Source: Balneolaceae bacterium
GTDB lineage: Bacteria; Bacteroidota; Rhodothermia; Balneolales; Balneolaceae
DNA: 5,484 nucleotides
Direction of reading: 5' to 3'
Assembly: GCA_007117235.1 (NCBI GenBank)
Contig: SKGY01000143.1
Location: forward strand, 1-5,484
Positions 4,869 to 5,484 of the stretch are shown here, piece after piece; position 1 is the stretch's first letter, and the number at the start of each line of letters is the position of its first letter. Under the pieces are notes generated by a model. That model saw only the letters and a list, made by a program, of their open reading frames with translations, was not told the origin of the DNA and did not search any database. Made by a program: the position numbers and the translations under genes.

Positions 4869-4940
4869 GGCCCGGCAGGACTTGAACCTGCGACCAATCG
4901 ATTATGAGTCGACTGCTCTAACCAACTGAGCTACGGGCCC
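4867..4940 (-). tRNA. tRNA with CAU anticodon, probably tRNA-Ile2 (lysidine type)
   Basis: A complete 74-base cloverleaf on the minus strand: acceptor GGGCCCG paired with CGGGCCC, D-stem GCTC/GAGC, anticodon stem GTCGA/TCGAT around loop CTCATAA, T-stem GCAGG/CCTGC around TTCAAGT, and discriminator A at 4867. The anticodon CAU is at 4906-4904. CAU tRNAs can be initiator Met, elongator Met or Ile2. The acceptor has C4-G69 and C5-G68, the pairs used by TilS to pick tRNA-Ile2 in E. coli, and the anticodon arm and variable region resemble E. coli tRNA-Ile2 more than elongator Met. The first acceptor pair is a normal G-C, which argues against an initiator. CCA is not encoded (CT follows), so it must be added after transcription. 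Confidence 0.92.
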
Positions 4941-4981
4941 TTTTTCTCAAACTTATTAGGTAAGCTGTTTCCTGAGGGGCG

Positions 4982-5012
4982 TAAAATTACAAGCTTTGCT
5001 TTCCATAAACAA
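4982..5012 (-). promoter_or_regulatory. Likely promoter of the tRNA gene
   Basis: On the minus strand TAATTTTA (4989-4982) fits the Bacteroidota -7 element TAnnTTTG at all but the last base. TTG (5012-5010) lies 20 bases upstream, at the expected -33 position. Transcription would begin about 35-40 bases before the tRNA. The match is good, but use of this promoter type in the host is assumed. Confidence 0.4.
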
Positions 5013-5137
5013 TACTTTTTTACCCATTAAATTTCACCCGATAGAGAATCTTAATTTAATGATTACATCAAATCTGCTATATTGTATTGGGGTTAAGGAT
5101 TCTGATTGATAAAAAGATCTTCAGGGTTCTTACAAAG

Positions 5138-5168
5138 GCCGGTCATCGAAAGGTGATCGGCTTTTTTT
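5138..5168 (+). terminator. Intrinsic terminator without an upstream protein gene
   Basis: Bases 5138-5147 pair with 5152-5161 in a 10-bp stem with two G-T pairs, capped by a GAAA tetraloop and followed by seven T residues (5162-5168). The T tract lies only on the + strand side, so it stops rightward transcription. The nearest upstream gene is the tRNA on the opposite strand, so this terminator probably ends a short non-coding transcript. Confidence 0.8.
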
Positions 5169-5195
5169 ATTTATGCCTGGTCGCTCTCTAAACGA

Positions 5196-5214
5196 TAATT
5201 GTCCCATACAATTA
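5196..5214. promoter_or_regulatory. 7+5+7 palindrome, operator-like
   Basis: TAATTGT and ACAATTA form a perfect seven-base inverted repeat around CCCAT. It lies 28 bases after the isolated terminator, in non-coding DNA. The size suits a dimeric regulator, but no partner gene is visible and no function can be assigned. Confidence 0.35.
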
Positions 5215-5279
5215 CACGCGGACTTTACTCACCAACGCACAAAAAGCAGTGTAATATTATTCCAAATAGGCATTTTGAG

Positions 5280-5325
5280 CTGTTTAAAATCCATTATTGA
5301 ACGGTATAGAAGCAAAATTAAACAG
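5280..5325. repeat. Spaced inverted repeat CTGTTTAA / TTAAACAG
   Basis: An eight-base perfect inverted repeat at 5280-5287 and 5318-5325 with 30 bases between the arms. It is AT-rich and may be chance; noted because it lies upstream of the possible gene at 5449. Confidence 0.2.
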
Positions 5326-5448
5326 TTTTACCCGACTATTAACTATATATAGCCCTATATTACTTATACAATACAAATGAGATTTGTTTGAAACCGGCCA
5401 TTCTGCCTATATTATCAGGAGTTGCTTGAAACAAAAGCCCATCTCTTC

Positions 5449-5484
5449 ATGCAATACCCTAAAATACTGCTCTCGGAAAACGTA
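5449..5484 (+). CDS. Possible start of a gene running off the right edge
   Basis: ATG 5449 opens a frame that stays open for the 12 remaining codons (MQYPKILLSENV). A promoter-like pair, TTGTTT at 5385-5390 and TATATT at 5408-5413, would give a leader of roughly 30 bases. AGGAG at 5417-5421 is too far from this ATG but lies four bases before a TTG at 5426 in another frame, which is also open to the edge. There is too little sequence to name a product. Confidence 0.25.
   Translation, partial: MQYPKILLSENV

Larger units (their letters stand above)
4941..5448. other. Non-coding region between the tRNA and the right end
   Basis: About 500 AT-rich bases without a convincing protein gene on either strand. 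It holds the probable tRNA promoter (4982-5012, minus), an isolated + strand terminator (5138-5168) with a possible promoter upstream (TATATT at 5078-5083), a 7+5+7 palindrome (5196-5214) and a spaced eight-base inverted repeat (5280-5287 with 5318-5325). At the right edge, TTGTTT (5385-5390) and TATATT (5408-5413), 17 bases apart, could be a promoter for a gene starting at 5449. Confidence 0.6.

Overview
The window looks like a chromosomal stretch from a bacterium of the Bacteroidota/Balneolota/Rhodothermota group, with Balneola-type relatives as my best guess from memory of similar proteins. Supporting signs are the moderately AT-rich DNA, mostly weak Shine-Dalgarno sequences, a tRNA gene without an encoded CCA end, and a Crp/Fnr - YgaP-like membrane protein - thioredoxin - OsmC gene order that I associate with this group. 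No phage genes, rRNA or CRISPR array are present.

Layout. Bases 1-686 are the 3' end of a large LVIVD-repeat (beta-propeller-like) protein, closed by a strong intrinsic terminator (720-760). A small secreted protein of unknown function follows (850-1455). Next is a same-strand thiol/redox cluster: a Crp/Fnr-family regulator (1532-2176), a two-helix YgaP/DUF2892-like membrane protein (2256-2501), a thioredoxin with a CGPC active site (2526-2867) and an OsmC/Ohr-type peroxiredoxin (2845-3318) that overlaps thioredoxin by 23 bases. After a 203-base gap comes a DoxX-family membrane protein (3522-3890). It faces a second, divergent DoxX-like gene on the minus strand (3887-4237), and their ends overlap by four bases.

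The right third is different. It holds a stand-alone 84-residue GIY-YIG protein (4542-4796, minus) just downstream of a CAU-anticodon tRNA (4867-4940, minus), probably the lysidine-type tRNA-Ile2. A 14-base copy of the tRNA T-arm lies on the far side of the GIY-YIG gene, and a 17-base imperfect inverted repeat flanks it, so the unit looks like a tiny tRNA-associated mobile cassette. Bases 4941-5448 are non-coding. They contain a likely tRNA promoter, a strong + strand terminator with no gene upstream of it (a small-RNA candidate), and a 7+5+7 palindrome. A possible new gene begins at 5449 and leaves the window.

How the genes may work together. The Crp/Fnr protein probably controls the membrane protein/thioredoxin/OsmC operon, and a GTGTT-N4-AACAC palindrome sits directly upstream of that operon. 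Thioredoxin could supply reductant, OsmC could reduce organic peroxides, and the YgaP-like and DoxX proteins could tie thiol or sulfur chemistry to the membrane. This functional link is inferred from gene order and family knowledge; it is not proven by the sequence.
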